Below, piece by piece: positions 11,382-22,279 of a stretch of 64,000 nt of DNA. Under the pieces are notes generated by a model. The model worked only from the letters and a program-made list of their open reading frames with translations, was not told the origin of the DNA and made no database searches. The DNA lies in NCBI GenBank assembly GCA_964019425.1, contig OZ025853.1:564001-628000 (forward strand), read 5' to 3'. The DNA is from Flectonema sp. DT1601 (lineage: Eukaryota > Euglenozoa > Diplonemea > Diplonemida > Diplonemidae). The position numbers and the translations under genes are program-made. How positions within the stretch are numbered: position 1 is the first letter of the stretch; each line of letters opens with the position of its first letter.

Positions 11382-13315
11382 ATGAGCGAACAACGTGGGG
11401 ACTGGATGCGCGGTATTAGCCCACCAAGAGGTAGGCCGACATCAGTTTCAGAATCTCGAATGTCAGTGATGGATAGAATAGCTGAGATATCGAGATTGCT
11501 AGAACTGAAAACGGGAGCATCAGCTTCTAAAGTAAAAGGAAATCCTTTAAAAAGTTTCTTCAAGGAAAACAAACAAGATCCCAGTTGGCAACACCAGCCA
11601 CGAGAACATCCCCCAGCTCCTCAACCTCCTCCGGTTGCGATGTTACCATCTGTGAGTGCTTCACCAGCAGAGCCTTTGACATCAGTGTCTATGTCTTATG
11701 GGATAGTTGATGTTCAAAGTCCTTATCAACCAGCTGTTCAACAAGTGATTGGTTATGATAATCCTTCTTATCCAATTATACAAAACTATGGTCATCCGGC
11801 AGCTGTAAACATTGAGCAACCAATTCCTATTCCTGTTGTGACTTCCAGTTCTCCTGTTGGTCTTCCTCCGGGTCCCCTTGCTGGTCTTCCTCCAGGTCCC
11901 CTTGCTGGTCTTCCTCCAGGTCCTCCTGTTGGTCTTCCTGCAGGTGGTGGAAGTGGAGGTGGAGGTTCAGCTGTTGGTATGATATCTCTTCACAATCCGT
12001 ATGGTCAGCCTGCTTCTGTAGAAATTATTAATAATTCTATTTTGAGTAATGGGCGACAGCATCAGCAGCCTGTTGATCAAGTGGAGTCACCACCGTCACC
12101 GCTAAAGTCGGAGAGTCAAACATCACCACCCAAATCAGACATGGGAATGCAGAGTGAGGCATCGGGGTCTCCGAAATCGCAATCCCCAAAAAGTATTGTA
12201 TCAAATGGTGAAAAACCTAAAGTGATTTCTTCTCCAACAGCTGTAACTAATCTCAGTAACGATCTTCAAGAGAAGTTAAAACTACTCAGTTCTACAGATA
12301 ACGCATCCCACGTATTACAAGTTTGTCAAAATTGTGATACGAGAAGTACTGCTGTGTTCTGTGTTCAGTGTGATAGTCTTCTGTGTAATGAATGCGCAAC
12401 TCAGATTCACAGCAACAAATTATTTAAGAACCACGTGGTGTCTAACATACCACAAAAAAATATCAAAATAGATTCACAAACCTTAAATAATATGTTCGTA
12501 CCGCCTATTGAGGTACAGACTGAGGGTGAAACTGAAAGTAGCTCCTGTGGCGATACACCAAAGCTGTTGTCGGCTACGGCGGAAAAGCTACGCGAACTAG
12601 AAGAGGTATCTCCTGTTAGTAATCAAGAAGTTAAACAATTAAGTCCTGTTCCAGAACTACTCAGACCTCTTGATGAGGTATTGGAATCGATGTTCATAAC
12701 AATTAATGATATGAGACAGAGAGCGGAGTCACCACGACCGGAGTCACCACAGCTATCAATTTCACCGAAAGTTGTACTTACGAACAATTCATTCGACAGG
12801 TCAACCGTTTCAACAGCCCCCCCTGATCCACTGCCACAGCTGAAACCAAAGCCGGTACCTGCACCAGCAGTAGAGCCGCAGGCACCTGCATTTCCATCAG
12901 ACATTTCTCAGGTATTTATGCAACTCGCTACTATTGTTGAGCAGTTTACACACAGTCCAAGTGATGTTACACCTCGTGATAAAAAGTATGTGTGATGAGT
13001 ACTGTTTACCTGTATAATCATTTTTAACGATTTCTTTTAAGAAAATTTAAAAAAAAAAAAAACAGCAGACCACCAACTCCCCACCGTACGATGAATTCAC
13101 TTAGACGTGAATTAGAAGGGAGTGGTGGCTCACCATTTAAATCAACACCTCAGTCAGTGGGAGCGAGTGCAACAACACCTAATTGGGGTATAAGAAACAC
13201 GACTGACGTCCTCGGAGGTTCACCGCTTCTCCCAACTACGTTGTACACAAAGGAAACAAAAACAATATCTCCTGACAGGCCGTATGAAGGTGGAAGCTAC
13301 CCCCTCGCATTGTAA
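11382..13315 (+). CDS. B-box zinc-finger, Ser/Pro-rich protein (2 exons)
   Basis: Exons 11382-12985 and 13066-13315 give 617 residues. A B-box-type zinc-binding module is clear at about residues 314-356: CQNCDTRSTAVFCVQCDSLLCNEC followed by IHSNKLFKNH, i.e. C-x2-C, C-x2-C, C-x2-C and H/H ligands (split: CQNCDTRSTAVFC then VQCDSLLCNEC). B-boxes bind partner proteins and occur in microtubule- and ubiquitin-related proteins; there is no RING or coiled-coil partner here, so TRIM membership is not supported. The rest is disordered: a Gly/Pro repeat GLPPGPLA three times at about residues 162-190, many SPP/SPK motifs, and proline-rich stretches. Splicing phase 2 joins PRDK to RPPTPHRTMNSLRRELEG. Without it the protein would stop at 12995. 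A CTCCTCACAG site ends 27 nt before the ATG. Confidence 0.82.
12986..13065 (+). other. Intron of B-box gene (80 bp) with tandem CAGCAG acceptor
   Basis: Donor GTATGT, acceptor A14-CAG|CAG. Both AGs (ending 13065 or 13068) keep the frame and differ by a single Gln/Asn-type codon change, so NAGNAG-type alternative splicing is possible. The 3' end is poly(A), not pyrimidine. Confidence 0.85.
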
Positions 13316-13708
13316 TTAATTTATAAAACTTCGCAACTTAAGTTGAGGATGGGATCTCATTTTCCGACCTGCTGGTGATTGAAGAAAGTTAGTGTCACTG
13401 GACATCAAAAAAATCCGTATAAAAAAAAAAAAAAAAAAAAAACAGCTGGAAACTATTCTTGCACGTGGGTAGTGTAATCGTTACGTTACGCTTAACACAC
13501 GACAGGAAAACATTCTAACAGTTGTTTAATTTGTTTATTTCTGTTCTTCGTACCTGTCGAGCATCAGGGGCTACACTGACTTGAGTCAGATGCTATCTTT
13601 CCCTTTCCATCCCGCCCTGTATCTATTACGTTACGTAGTTTTGTAAAATACATGACACGAATATAAATACTTGTTAAGCTCTTTATTTTCTCAAGTTGAC
13701 AACACCAA
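13316..13708 (+). other. Intergenic
   Basis: It contains a run of about 22 A at 13421-13442 followed by CAGCTGG, and a terminal TTTATTTTCTCAAG (ending 13695) that sits 13 nt before the CDK start. No gene was seen. Confidence 0.5.
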
Positions 13709-14713
13709 ATGAATCTGGCAGAGGGCCTAACATGGTACGCAACCTGTAAAATAGGTGAAGGAGTCTACGGAGAAGTATTCCGAGCTGTAAATGATAAAAC
13801 AGGAGAATGCTACGCTCTTAAAAGAATAAAGATAAGTGACAGTGATGCAGGGATGCCATCCAACACTGTTCGTGAGATTGGTCTTCTGAGGGAACTTGAT
13901 CATCAGAATGTTGTAAAGCTACTGGACGTCGCTTATAAAAAAGTAAGACACCAAGAAAGACTTCTATTGGTATTTGAGTACATCGACACTGATCTTCATT
14001 CTGCAATCGTTGCCAGGAGGAAAGCAAAACGACCAATTACAACCATGGAAGCTTGTGACGTAGTTAGACAGCTTCTTAGGGGACTGAAATATTGCCATTC
14101 GAGGAAGATAATACACAGAGATATAAAGCCTCCGAATATTTTAGTTTCGAGAGATGGAAATGTTAAAATATGTGATTTCGGAATATCACGAACTTGTATA
14201 ACACCTCAACGTGTCTTAACTCGTGAAGTTGTCACACTGTGGTACAGAGCACCAGAGATACTACTTGGTGCTCGTAGTTACACTGGTGTCATTGATGTTT
14301 GGTCAGTTGGTTGTATTTTAGCTGAATTACTATTCATGAATGCTTTGTTTAAAGGAGAATCTGAATTCGGTCAAATCATGTCAATATTTCAAACAATGGG
14401 AACCCCAACGACGACAACCTGGCCGGGTGTGGATCAACTTCCATATTTTCAAGAGTGCTTTCCTAAATGGCAATACTTAGACTTACGTGAGGCACTTGAT
14501 ATCGACTGTCCTTTAGTAGCGGATATGCTGACTTCTATTTTATCATTAAACCCTTCAGAACGTCCAACTGCCAGCATTGCTCTACGACATGCAGCATTAA
14601 GAAGAACAACACTATTCATACCAGATCCTGAGTTGTGTAATTTTGGTGAAAATACTCAACAACAACAACAGCAACAACAACAACTACAGAATGATATTTT
14701 ATCGAACGGCTAG
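13709..14713 (+). CDS. Cyclin-dependent kinase-like protein kinase, divergent
   Basis: 334 residues; a full CMGC kinase domain at about residues 9-300. Motifs: Gly loop GEGVYGEVF, ATP-anchoring Lys in YALKRIK, the helix-C cyclin-binding segment MPSNTVREIGLL (in place of PSTAIRE), catalytic HRDIKPPNIL, DFG in CDFGISR, activation-segment Thr in LTREVVTLWYRAPE, and DVWSVGCILAEL. The CDK-like activation loop and WYRAPE support a CDK rather than a MAPK or GSK3. CDKs phosphorylate cell-cycle or transcription substrates when bound to a cyclin. The variant PSNTVRE helix and KPPN in place of KPQN set it apart from classical CDK1/2, so the subfamily is left open. It ends with a short Gln tract (QQQQQQQQQ near residue 320). 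A pyrimidine-AAG site ends 13 nt before ATG. No intron. Confidence 0.9.
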   Translation: MNLAEGLTWYATCKIGEGVYGEVFRAVNDKTGECYALKRIKISDSDAGMPSNTVREIGLLRELDHQNVVKLLDVAYKKVRHQERLLLVFEYIDTDLHSAIVARRKAKRPITTMEACDVVRQLLRGLKYCHSRKIIHRDIKPPNILVSRDGNVKICDFGISRTCITPQRVLTREVVTLWYRAPEILLGARSYTGVIDVWSVGCILAELLFMNALFKGESEFGQIMSIFQTMGTPTTTTWPGVDQLPYFQECFPKWQYLDLREALDIDCPLVADMLTSILSLNPSERPTASIALRHAALRRTTLFIPDPELCNFGENTQQQQQQQQQLQNDILSNG

Positions 14714-15369
14714 TTGGTAGTGTCATCGATCCGAAGAGTAGTAATTACTATTATGGAGGAATTAAAAATAAATAAAATAACTCTGCAGGTAATCAAATCA
14801 GAGCTGTTCCAGTGGCAGTCTCTTAATATTATTAAAGTTCGAATTAGAGTTCGTTTGTGCGGAGTATTTTCTTAATAATAATTTAAGAAGAGTATTGACA
14901 GTCTCTCCCTGCGGTAGTCACATTGTTAAAGTTCAGAAGTCAATTCCGAGTAGGTTTGCCTGCTTGTTTGTCTTTTCTCTCGGTTCCCAAAAAATAAAAG
15001 AGGGTTAGCATTAGATTTATCCTTTTAACCTCTGTACTGTAAGTACAGGCCGAGAAGGATGGTTGACTGTTGATCCCTTTGTACTGAGTGCAGTAGTCTT
15101 TCCCTTTCAGCTGTTTTCCTGTTTTAATCTAGGGGGTAGACTTTTATTTCTAGTTTTTGAAACACGTCGTCATTCTGTTTGAAAATGTTATTATTCGTCT
15201 TCTTTCTTTGAGATTTCAAACTGTTTTATTTATTTTTATGAACGGCATTACTGAGCAACCAAGTGTGGGATAAATTTATTTAAATGTGGAGAGAATTTTA
15301 TTTCTCAGAATAATTTTGCGTTTTCCCTTTTTATGCTTCTTGCTGCACTCGTTTCACAAAAAGAAATCC

Positions 15370-15453
15370 ACCCCCCCTTTTTCTTTTCTTTCTTTTCACC
15401 TCTGGCTGCAACCGACGTGCAGCGCATTATCATTTATAAGCGAGGTGTCGGCT
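15370..15453 (+). repeat. Direct repeat, copy 1 (about 84 bp)
   Basis: A C/T-rich tract followed by a core containing GGCTGCAACCGACGTGCAGC and ending GGTGTCGG. It recurs at 15646-15729 with a handful of substitutions. It may be a small local duplication or a short dispersed element. Confidence 0.75.
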
Positions 15454-15645
15454 TTTTCTACACCATACTGATGATGAGAGAATAGAGGTAAGAGGTATAT
15501 GGATTACTCTCGAAACCTAATAGTTACTTTAAAAGGCTAAGTTAAGCATCACACCTAGTCACTGTATCTCAGAACTAATGTTAAATTATCGTTATGTTGT
15601 TTATGATACAATACATTTGTATTTTACGTACAAAATCAAACAGTT

Positions 15646-15729
15646 AACCCCCCTTTTTCTTTTCTTTCTTTTCACCTCTGGCTGCAACCGACGTGCAGCG
15701 CATTATCATGTATTAGCGGGGTGTCGGAT
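15646..15729 (+). repeat. Direct repeat, copy 2 (about 84 bp)
   Basis: Second copy of the element at 15370-15453, 276 bp downstream and in the same orientation. The shared region is the pyrimidine tract plus the GC-richer 3' half. Confidence 0.75.
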
Positions 15730-17915
15730 GAGGTCCTCTTTGGGATTTGATTTGGTTGTTACCGTACCCTGCTTCCACCTTTTTGTTTTTGTTCTTTATT
15801 TTTTTAATTTGTTTTTTTTTTACCATTCATTATTACACGAGGACACATGGTTACATTATGTGAGAAAAGAAAAGAAAAAAAAAAAAAAAAAAAACTACAC
15901 TTTTTTTTTTTTTGTTATGTTTGTTTTACGAAATTAGTGTTGAGCTGCTTCCAGTATCATTTTTTTTTTCTTTTTCTTTATTTTTGTTTATTCTTTTTTT
16001 ACGTATGCGTGTCATAAAGCAGATGGTAGTGTTAGTGGCTTCTGCTCTGGTTTTTGTTTTCTTTTTTTAAACTTTTCATTTTTTTTTCCCTGTTTTTCTT
16101 TTTATGGACGGAATTTGCTACCGACAGCAGCTTGCAACTTTGTTATCCATAAAATTATTTTGTGAAAAAAAAAAAAAAAAAAAAAAAAGATCGATCCTCT
16201 CCTCCACTTCCTTTTACTTCTTCGTTGCGTTGAGATAACTTAATTTCAAAAAAGAAAATAATAATCGGCCAATTTCACTTTTTACTTTTTTACTCAAACC
16301 TTTTGTTTTGTTTGTGCGCAATCAGGTACAAAATCCTAATAAAATAATAAGGTTAGGTTACGCTCTCTTCCTCTGTCAAAAAAACTAAGTAAAAAAAAGA
16401 AAGCAGCGGCTTCGGTAGGTTTGTAAATGCTGTACCTTTTCCGCTTTGTATTATCTTCTCTCGACTATTGACTCGTAGTAGAAGCTCTTTTTCAGTTGTG
16501 GAATGTCTACCGTGTTACGTTCACATTAATTATCCACCAGAGCTCACAGTATCTTTCTCTTTTTTTACTACTTCTATTTCTTTAGAAGTTGCCTTCAAAG
16601 TCTGTAGGAGTTTTGTCAATACAAACTGCTATTTTAATTTTAGCCGATTATAAGTTGATTTATATTTAATTACACCTTTTGGGTTGTTTTTTTATTACTA
16701 TTTGTTACCTCTTCTGTTCTTATGCAGCTTTCGTTGAATACCACTTTTGGGCAGACATTTTTCATAGCTCCCACTTGTAGCTCACAACTATGTTATACAA
16801 AAATTCATTTTTTCTAAAGCGCCTCTCCTATTCCTTTCTTAATTGTTATTTTCGACGATCGATTTTTTTTCTTTTCTTTTTTTTTTTTTCTCTCTTTCTT
16901 ATATTAGGGTTGTGGATGCATTACCCTTGAGGGTCTGTTTATTTTAATGCTGTCACACTCACACTCACACTCACACTCACCGAACAATAATAATAAAGCA
17001 ACATGGAAGAAGGGATCTCAAAGAGATTGTTGTTTACCATTCGAGAAATTATTCTAAATTAATTCTCATGGCATGTCATCATCTTTATTTCGTTTTCGCG
17101 CTCACTTTTCTGTTTTTCTGTTTTTCGTTTTTTTTTTTTTTTTTTTTTTTTACTGATGATGGTTTCCAGTTGTGGGTTACACAACCTTGCAGCTGTGGGG
17201 TCTCCTTTCCTTGACGATATTATTAGTGAGGGTCACGTGGTGTTGGTAAAAAGGTTGTGAAACTCTCTTCTGAAAGATGAAAAACAAGAAAAAAGGGAAA
17301 TCAAATTATGTTCATGGTTGAGTCAGTCAGATGTTATCTTAATATCACTCTTAGTTAAGGAGGATGTCACCTATCCATAGCAATCATCTGGTTAGGAAAT
17401 CGATTTGAGTAAGAGCTGCCTATTCACTTGCCTCTTATTTTTGTTCGCTATTCATCTCGCGTTGCTTTCTCCAATAATAGAGAAACTGCACGCGGAAATT
17501 ACAACAATTCATTCGCCCTTTCCCTTAACTCTTTTTTTTAATTTTTTTTTTATCATTGTATTTTTTTTTTAAAAAAAAAAAGGTTTTCCCTCTTCAAATA
17601 TCAATATTATTATTCTTACCTTTATAAAGGGGAAAAACCAACCAAGCAAAACGACTTTCTTTACTTTCTCACACTACTATTTCACGTACTTATATTTATC
17701 TCTTGGACTTGTTTTTATAATATTCCCCGTGCGACGATATCACTTTACCGCAGTATTATGTGATTGATTAATAATTATAATTGAGGTCATTTGTTGTATT
17801 GATTGATAATTATTTCAATCAGGTATTCTCAATTGGTATGATGAAGGAAAGTTTATGTGTTTTAGTTATGTGTTTACAGAATATTATAATTCATAATAGA
17901 ATACACAAAGCATGC

Positions 17916-18332
17916 ATGGCTGACTATGATCTTCTACTGTTGGATGCCTGGGCGCAGTTGGGGAATGGTCAGCAGCAGCGGGTGACATCTGGTGGACCAG
18001 TTGGAAGGAATGTATCTCCTCCCAGGAATGCGTATCGAGAGGATTATCCGGGACATTCACCTTTGGTATCTCAGCAACCACAACTACAGCTACAGCTACA
18101 GTCACAACCACAGCTACAGCTACAGTCACAACCACAGCTACAGTCACAACCGCAGCTACAGTCACAACCACAGCTACAGTCGCAACCACAACCACAGCTA
18201 CAGTCGCAACCACAACCACAGTCACAGTCACAACCACATTATGGATTACAACAGCAGTCACATCACTTGCAAGTTCCGGTAGCTGCGAATACAATTCCAA
18301 CAACTCTCTCGAGTCCGAGAGCTTCTACTACT

Positions 18333-18363
<31 letters not shown>

Positions 18364-20000
18364 AACAGCAACAGCAACAACAACAACAACAACAGCAACA
18401 ACAACAACAACAACAGCAACAACAACAACAACAACAGCAACACCAACAACAACAACAGCAACAACAACAACAACAACAGCTACCTCCTCCACCACCACCT
18501 CAACATCTACATCAACATCAGCATCAGCATGAACCGATGCGAAATCTTCAATTCAATCATCCTGCGGAAATCATGCAGCGACTTGTTGAGTCAGAAACAG
18601 AACGGATGACACTTTCTCAAAAACTTACGATTTCTGAAGAAGAACAAGCTCGTCTGATAAAACAAGTTCAAGAATTGCAACTAAAGTTTGATTCTTTAAA
18701 AACGGAACTTGCAAATTACGAAGAAAACCAACCCTGCAGAGAGATTATAAAGGAAGTTGTTGTAGAAGTTCCAGTCGATCGTATCCAAGAAGTAGTGGTT
18801 GAAAGAATTGTAAAAGTTCCAACCGAAGTGGTGGTGGAAAAGATAACTATAGTCGAGGTACCGAAAATAATAGAAAAAGAAGTACCGAAGATAATAGAAG
18901 TCGAAAGGTTTATTGAAAAACAAGTCATCGTTGAAATAGTAAAAGAGATACCAATTGATCGAATTGTTGAGATTCCAACCGACAGGGTCATCGAGAAGGA
19001 AGTTCCTGTTGAGGTCTACATAGACCGAATTGTGGAAAAAACTGTTCCTGTGGAAGTTATAATCGAGAAGGAAATACCGATTGAGAAGGAAGTTATCAAA
19101 GAAATTGAGGTTGAAAGGATTGTAGAAAAGGAAATTATAAGAGAAGTGGAAAAAATAGTTGAAATCGACGTAGTTAGAGAAGTCGAAGTAGAAAGAGTTG
19201 TCGAGGTTCCGGTTGAAAAGTATGTTGAGATACCTATTGTGTGTGTGGCATCAACATCAGCACCTGTTGACAATCAGTCGACAACAACAGTGAAGAAATC
19301 AGAATCAGATCAGCCTAATTTATTAAAATCAACTGTAGATCAAACCTCATTAATTGAACAACTGGATACTGTTTCTGAAGCTGAGACTGATCTTCTATTG
19401 GATCAAACACCTCTCAAACAAACTGAATCAATCGCGACAAAAGGATTAGAGTCACCACCTGCACCTGCTGTTCCAATGGGTGTTCGATCTGGAGTTGTTA
19501 CTTTACCAACGCCATTTTCTCAAGTAGTTCATACGATTAAAGGATCTTTGAATGGTACGGATAGATACACGTCACCATCTAGAATTCATTCACAATATCG
19601 ACAACAGGCTGTGTCATCAGTTTTGTTTAATAATAATTATGAATATCGTCAATCACCAAAAGATGTTTCACCGATAGGACAATCTGTTGGGATATCAAAT
19701 AGAGATAGGAGTATCTCTCCTCATAGAATTAGAACTGGAGGGACTTCTCCATATCGGAATGTAAATAGACAAACGTCTCCAAGAAGATTACCAGCTGTGA
19801 CTGCTCAAATGCAATATTATAATAATTCTTCTCTTGGGTTTCCTTCAACTTCTCCTAGACAGTTTCATCAACAACAACCATCACATCTCTCAAACATATC
19901 TCCACCTCGAGTTGCTCCCTCAATCATGGAACAGGCTAGTGCTTTACAACTTCGTATCCAAGACGCACAGCGTGAATACATGTCGCGAGTCGTGCATTAG
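17916..20000 (+). CDS. Articulin/alveolin-like membrane-skeleton protein with polyglutamine tract
   Basis: 694 residues from the ATG at 17916 (start MADYDLLLLDAW); an in-frame ATG at 17781 would add 45 residues of unrelated character and precedes a likely acceptor (CAG ending 17880). Order: Q/L/S/P repeats of the LQSQP type (about residues 55-110), a pure Gln tract of nearly 50 residues (about 138-188), a coiled-coil segment (about 220-270), then about 165 residues of alternating charged and Val/Ile/Pro repeats such as KEVPVEVYIDRIVEKTVPVE and VERVVEVPVEKYVEIPIV (about 275-441), and a basic Ser/Pro-rich tail with SPHR, SPYR and SPRR motifs. The EKxVEVPV-type repeats define articulins of euglenids and alveolins of alveolates, which line the cortex beneath the plasma membrane. 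This is the best match, and a cortical skeleton role follows from the family. Confidence 0.8.
18337..18480 (+). repeat. CAA/CAG trinucleotide repeat encoding polyGln
   Basis: About 48 near-continuous CAA/CAG codons, interrupted once by CAC. It lies inside the articulin-like gene and is likely polymorphic in length. Confidence 0.95.
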
Positions 20001-20246
20001 GTAGGATTGAGATATTCTTTTTTAATTTTTTTTAATTTTTTTTAATTTTTTTTATAAAAAGATAGTATCACTGCTATACCATCAGTTCTATTTATTTAAT
20101 AATGTGAGTTGTTACACAGATTGTCGCCAACTGTTATTGTGATCAAAATGTGTCCGGCTTCCTTAAAATGAAAATAGAGCTGGGGGGAGAGAGCTCTCTG
20201 CGGGGCAACCGCTTAGAGCGTTTCGAATCCCAGCAATATTTCTCAG

Positions 20247-20305
20247 CTAGAGGAAGCAAAAGTCGTAACAAGGTTGCTGTAGGTGAACCTGCAGCAGGAT
20301 CATTA
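20247..20305 (+). rRNA. Small-subunit rRNA 3'-end fragment (likely pseudogene fragment)
   Basis: This 59-nt block carries the universal 3' end of nuclear SSU rRNA: AAGTCGTAACAAGG, then GTAGGTGAACCTGC and GGATCATTA. The terminal helix reads GCTG...CAGC instead of the common TCCG...CGGA; I recall that variant from kinetoplastids. Sequence upstream (20160-20246) does not read as the preceding helix 44 and no other rRNA sequence is seen downstream, so this is an isolated fragment, not a functional rDNA unit. It could be a retro-inserted piece, a remnant of rearranged rDNA, or a misassembly. Confidence 0.85.
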
Positions 20306-20966
20306 CTAAAGTCGAATTCTGTTAGTCAGCTGGCCTTGGTTGGCTGGCTAAGAGGACCGATATTATTTTTTCTGGAAAAAAATCCCAAGAGCAGGTAAAA
20401 CTGTTTTGCGGTCCCCCATCTACCGCGCGTAGTGGGGTGAGAAGAAAGGTTTATTTTTAAGTGTTTGTTCGGAAGTTACCTCATTCCTTTTTTTTTTTTG
20501 TGATGTTCGTCAATTCTTTTGTGTTTTTTAATAAAAGGCGTGTAAGTAGCAATAAACCCTGCATTCAAGTCCTAAGGCAAGCTCAGTGAGAACAAAACTC
20601 ATACATGTGCTGCTCACGATACTTCTGCACCAGCGGAAAAAAAAAACAACTGAAAACGAATAGAAATAGAAATGCTTCGTGCGCAGGTTGATTATGTAGT
20701 TTTGTTTTATGTCGTTGATGACTGAGGAATTGATAACTATCTTCGCACACGACTTTAATTGTTACTAATAATAGTAACTTATTATTCCACACTGAGACGA
20801 AACTGTTCAGATTAAAAGCCGTTATTTCTTATGGTTATGACTCATTTCCCCGTACCGTCAGGTGTCTGCGTTCAACGAAATATAAGGTTAATCTGAATGG
20901 TTTTTAGCCCCAAAATCAACCATTATTTGTTTGTTGTCCTACGAATTTTTTGATTTGGTTTTTTTC

Positions 20967-21430
20967 GGTCCGGCGCGGTTATGACCTTAAACTGACTGCT
21001 GATCTTTTTGGTTTTCATTTCTTGCTGAGTGATATGGCTATGTGCTGCCCAATTTTTTTTGTGGTACATTTCTAAAGCTTTTCGGTAAGCCCACAGCATT
21101 ATAATGCTTTGGACAACTGGGGGTGAACGATCCTCGGTACTATTCCGGGGTTTTCTTTCGTGGAGTGTGGGCATATGGCACATGTGGTCGTATTATAAAG
21201 AAAGATGTATATGAAAGAAAGAAGATTTTTTTATTTTTTTCACCTTCCCCCTCCCAGATCATTTCTCTTTTTATTTTCTTTAGTTGTTTACAACCTGTTA
21301 GCCTCTGGGCAAGGTGGAGGCTGGAAGTCGATCACTTCCAGCCAATACTATGAAACTACAATCTTCGCGATTGGGTCCTTACTGATGCGGGCTTCCCAGA
21401 CCCCTCGTAGTCATCAGTTTGTATTTTGCT
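20967..21430 (+). mobile_element. Dispersed non-coding retroposon, copy 1 (about 464 bp)
   Basis: It starts GGTCCGGCGCGGTTATGACC and ends CATCAGTTTGTATTTTGCT, matching copies at 28739-29364 and 45406-46057. It contains a perfect 10-bp hairpin at 21319-21343 (GGCTGGAAGT / ACTTCCAGCC, loop CGATC). No open reading frame is conserved among copies, so it is non-autonomous and SINE-like. No target-site duplication is visible for this copy. Confidence 0.75.
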
Positions 21431-22279
21431 AACTTAACTAAAATAAATGTTTGTCTTGATTTATTATTAACAATGCCATATTGTTTTTTGGAACAGCAGA
21501 CCGATGTGTTTTTATATGTGTTTTTATAGCTTTTTTTATTTAGTATTTCTTATTGAGTGAAATGGATATTATTGTTCTATTCCTAACAAGATAACTTCAA
21601 TCGCTGATAATCGGCGGATGAGGGAAAACTCCGCGAAAAAATAGTGATTCTCTTTTCCGTTTCCGTTTCCTTTTATTTATTTATTTTTTTTTGACTAACA
21701 TAAAGAACTTCAGGAGTAATACGCAACTCACATTGCAAAAAAAAAAAAAAAAGTATCAACAAAAAAAAAAAAAAAAAAAAAAGTAGTAAAGAAAAATCTG
21801 ATTTTTCTAACGCTGTCATATTATTATCGTTTTTTATCTTCTTTTTCTTCTTTCGTTGTTTTCTCACTTTTGTATCACTAAACTACTTATCCTTTCTCGT
21901 TGTTCACTCTACGCCCCCCTTTTAACCCATTTAGACATTAGATAACTTGATACGCAGAATTACAATTCGTTGTGTTCATTATTAGTTACATTGTCAGTCT
22001 TCTTTCTCTTTAACAGGATATGTTCAAATTGTTAACCTCTTGCAAGGCATATTATCTCTTTTGAAAATCAGCTAATTTTCCTGACAATACTTCTCAGGTT
22101 ATAGTGTTTTATGGATCAGCAGAACAATTGTATTTTTGTGACTTTTTTTTTTTTTTTTTTTTTATTTTTTTTTTATAATAAAAACTCATGTTCTAACTGG
22201 GGGTTAATCAAATTATCCTCCGGCAGCTGTCTTACTATAGTCTTCAACCCACTCAGTAATCTCATAAGTAGCAAACACC

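Larger units (their letters stand above)
14714..17915 (+). other. Intergenic, 3.2 kb, T-rich with short repeats
   Basis: The longest gene-free stretch apart from 27-31 kb. It holds an 84-bp direct duplication (see separate entries), a (CACACT)n microsatellite at about 16950-16980, and many oligo(T)/(A) runs. Open frames here are short and low-complexity. No RNA gene was recognised. The 3' end has a GTGTTTACAG site (ending 17880) 35 nt before the chosen start of the next gene. Confidence 0.5.
20001..22279 (+). other. Intergenic, 2.3 kb, with rRNA fragment and retroposon
   Basis: It holds the SSU rRNA 3'-end fragment (20247-20305), a dispersed retroposon copy (20967-21430), and several A and T runs (21736-21783, 22143-22173). 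The remaining sequence shows no gene. Confidence 0.6.

Noticed and set aside
15286-15937. Short + strand ORFs in T-rich DNA
   Set aside because: Low-complexity Phe/Ser/Lys content; part of the duplicated non-coding element.
18258-18476. Minus-strand polyleucine ORF
   Set aside because: Complement of the CAA/CAG tract.
20165-20246. tRNA-like sequence with TTCGAATCC
   Set aside because: T-arm stems do not pair and no cloverleaf could be formed; left as unassigned sequence beside the rRNA fragment.
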